From: Treponema sp. UBA6988
GTDB taxonomy: Bacteria > Spirochaetota > Spirochaetia > Treponematales > Treponemataceae
Length of the DNA: 64,000 nt
Direction: 5' to 3'
Assembly: GCA_002448445.1 (NCBI GenBank)
Contig: DJYC01000080.1
Coordinates: 1 to 64,000 of the forward strand
Shown piece by piece: positions 62,322 to 64,000 of this stretch. Made by a program: the position numbers and the translations under genes. Every line of letters begins with the position of its first letter. Position 1 is the first letter of the stretch. The notes under the pieces are model-generated. The model was not told the DNA's origin. It was given only the letters and a program-made list of their open reading frames with translations, and searched no databases.

Positions 62322-63239
62322 TTAGAAATTCATGTGGACATTTATTCCGTATGGGCTGAACATAAGCTGGGGCTTTTTGCTTGAATCTCCTGTCTGCGAG
62401 TTGTTTCTTTGAGCAAAGAAGCGGTGGACAAATGGGACTGCAAAACCAACTGCGCTTCCCATTGCGGCTCCTGCGAGTACGTCTGTAAAGAAGTGGTTTC
62501 CGCTGGCCATGCGCATGGCTCCTGTTCCGACTGCAAAGAGATATGATGTGGCAATTACCGGAATCTTTAGGTTTGAATCAGGGTAGTAGCTGCAGAAAAC
62601 GTAGGATGTGAATGTTGCTCCCATAAAGGCATTTGCTGTATGGCCACTCAGGAATGAATACATAAAGTCGTTGCTGTCTATGCCGTCCTGATCGCGGTCG
62701 TCAAAATACATGTAGGGGCGTTCCCTTCTTGCGCCTATCTTTATCCAGTCCTTGATTCCGTTTGTGAACAGAATAGCCTCGGAATACATTACGGCTACGT
62801 CAAAAAGGTTCTGTCCACTGAAATTTCCACATGCGCTTTCAGTTAGGAATGTTGCTGCCGGAATTCCAGCCGTTGCGATTATGCATGTTACAGTCCCTGC
62901 ATTGTGCAGTGTATTGTTATAACCGGTCATAAAAAATCGGTCAAGGGAATTTATGTCGTCCTTGTCGTATATTTTTGACGGATCATATTTGTCTTTTGAA
63001 GAAACGTGGTCCTTGAAAAGTGCGCTACCATAGGTCGCCGCTGCGGATGCGAATATAACCGAATCCCAAACCTTGTCCAAGGAAAATGGGATGTTTTCTT
63101 CCGTCAGACAGAGCTCATTCTGAGGAATGTCAACCTTAAAAATCTGTGCACCGGCATTTTTTGGAAGCAGAAAGGCAAAGGCAAGAAATGAAAAAATCAG
63201 CGCGAGAGAAAAATTTCTCTTAGGATACTTACTTTTCAT
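62322..63239 (-). CDS. PAP2-family phosphatase, exported
   Basis: About 305 residues from the ATG at 63239; another ATG at 63263 overlaps the methylase stop. A signal peptide (LALIFSFLAFAFLLPKNAGA) precedes a helical domain with the PAP2 motifs: KIGARRERPYMYFDDR, then SFLSGHTANAFMG and RMASGNHFFTDVLAGA, containing the phosphatase histidines. It carries a DDRDQDGIDSND insert that resembles a calcium-binding loop. Family members dephosphorylate lipid phosphates or undecaprenyl diphosphate. Function on the envelope side is expected. Confidence 0.88.
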   Translation of the reverse strand: MKSKYPKRNFSLALIFSFLAFAFLLPKNAGAQIFKVDIPQNELCLTEENIPFSLDKVWDSVIFASAAATYGSALFKDHVSSKDKYDPSKIYDKDDINSLDRFFMTGYNNTLHNAGTVTCIIATAGIPAATFLTESACGNFSGQNLFDVAVMYSEAILFTNGIKDWIKIGARRERPYMYFDDRDQDGIDSNDFMYSFLSGHTANAFMGATFTSYVFCSYYPDSNLKIPVIATSYLFAVGTGAMRMASGNHFFTDVLAGAAMGSAVGFAVPFVHRFFAQRNNSQTGDSSKKPQLMFSPYGINVHMNF

Positions 63240-63243
63240 AAAT

Positions 63244-64000
63244 TTATTTTCCCATGAGTTCATACATGATTACGGATGATGCCTGGGCAACATTAAGGCT
63301 GTCTATTACAGGCTTTGCATCCGGGAATCCTGCGTAAGGAATAAGAACCAGGTGGTCGCAGAGGGATTTTACCTCTTTGCTGATTCCGTTTTCTTCATTG
63401 CCAAGAATTATTATTACGCCCTTGTCTTGGCACATCTGCTTTATGCTGCGGGTTGTCTCTTTTGCATCAAGCGATGTTCCTATTCTTACCATTTTGCCCG
63501 CCATGTCATTCAAAAGGCGCGGAATTGATTTTATGGAATAGATGTTTACAAATTCCATGCCGCCTTCTGCCACGCGGTAGCTGCTTGTGGTAACAGATGA
63601 CTGTGCCTCGTCCAGTGGAATTACGACGTTCTTTATGCCAAAGAAAGCAGCGCTTCTGACAATTGCGCCAAGATTGTTTGCGTTCCCTACGCGGTCAAGA
63701 AGAATTGCAGACTGTTTTTCTTCCACCCATTTTGCCGTAATTTCTGTGTTAAGGGCTTTTATTTCCGGCGTCTGAATCATGGCCACTACGCCCTGGTGGT
63801 GTACGCTGCCACAAAGACGCTCAAGTTCAACCTCATCCTTAACCTGATTGTAAGGCTTTTTTGCTGCGGCAAGTTTTTTGCAAAGTCCTCCAAAGAGTGG
63901 GGCCCTTGCGGAAGAAAAATAAAGTCTGGTGATTCGTTCCCAGTTTGCCTTTTCCAAAGTTTTTACTGCTGCAAATCCGCAGACTGCAAGTTCATTATTC
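63244..64000 (-). CDS. TrmH/SpoU-family RNA 2-prime-O-methyltransferase (partial, start beyond window)
   Basis: The frame stays open to the right window edge, so the N-terminus is missing; text NELAVCGFAAVKT precedes the first TTG at 63957, as in the substrate-binding domain of these enzymes. The catalytic SPOUT domain shows LLDRVGNANNLGAIVRSAAF, then IILGNEENGISKEV and PYAGFPDAKPVIDSLNVAQA, the three family motifs. It adds methyl to ribose in rRNA or tRNA, perhaps as RlmB-like; the site is unknown. The PAP2 gene follows, nearly overlapping. Confidence 0.92.
   Translation of the reverse strand, partial: NNELAVCGFAAVKTLEKANWERITRLYFSSARAPLFGGLCKKLAAAKKPYNQVKDEVELERLCGSVHHQGVVAMIQTPEIKALNTEITAKWVEEKQSAILLDRVGNANNLGAIVRSAAFFGIKNVVIPLDEAQSSVTTSSYRVAEGGMEFVNIYSIKSIPRLLNDMAGKMVRIGTSLDAKETTRSIKQMCQDKGVIIILGNEENGISKEVKSLCDHLVLIPYAGFPDAKPVIDSLNVAQASSVIMYELMGK

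Noticed and set aside
1..64000. tRNA or rRNA genes, insertion sequences, transposases or phage integrases
   Set aside because: No cloverleaf with a proper T-arm, rRNA segment or transposase or integrase motif was found by reading; a tRNA scan was not possible.

Overview
The window reads as chromosomal DNA of a gut or rumen spirochaete, most likely a Treponema. The evidence is a Card1 nuclease of the kind described from Treponema succinifaciens, a TmpC/PnrA-type (BMP family) lipoprotein, many small lipoproteins, outer-membrane beta-barrel candidates and plant-cell-wall enzymes (pectinesterase, family 3 glycosidase). Species was not determined.

Bases 1-9250 are a defence and accessory region. 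A type I restriction-modification operon (end of hsdM, a DUF1016 nuclease, hsdS) runs straight into an AT-rich pair: a defence-type reverse transcriptase and a protein with a C-terminal PD-(D/E)XK nuclease. A DUF262 remnant, a lone AAA15 ATPase, an HU-like protein and two small unknown genes follow.

Bases 9354-23930 hold a complete type III-A CRISPR-Cas locus. The array has 43 full repeats and one truncated repeat, and is split by a small gene. The leftward operon reads cas6, cas10, csm2, csm3, csm4, csm5, a three-gene DUF3990/DUF3791 module, csx20, card1, cas1 and two cas2 genes. Cas10 keeps its HD and GGDD motifs, so it should make cyclic oligoadenylate; Card1 is the expected effector and Csx20 the expected off-switch. 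Several spacers carry translation starts on the strand opposite the predicted crRNA, which fits RNA targeting.

Bases 24000-64000 are mostly housekeeping and host-adapted genes: an AAA/DUF4143 ATPase with an inverted repeat over its promoter, BMP lipoprotein, pectinesterase, a pyrE-vsr-CDF operon, YgiQ radical SAM protein, a domain-permuted GH3 enzyme, a divergent HAD phosphatase/tcdA pair, a diaminobutyrate aminotransferase-decarboxylase-MATE operon, a run of lipoproteins and a peptide-binding protein, MscS, P1 peptidase, coaBC, arginyltransferase, PAP2 phosphatase and a TrmH-family methyltransferase cut by the window end. Structured intergenic repeats occur at 33461 and 42737. At least eight genes have a -10 box only 6-9 bases before the start codon and no Shine-Dalgarno sequence, suggesting leaderless mRNAs. 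All family names come from reading the proteins by eye; no database search was run.
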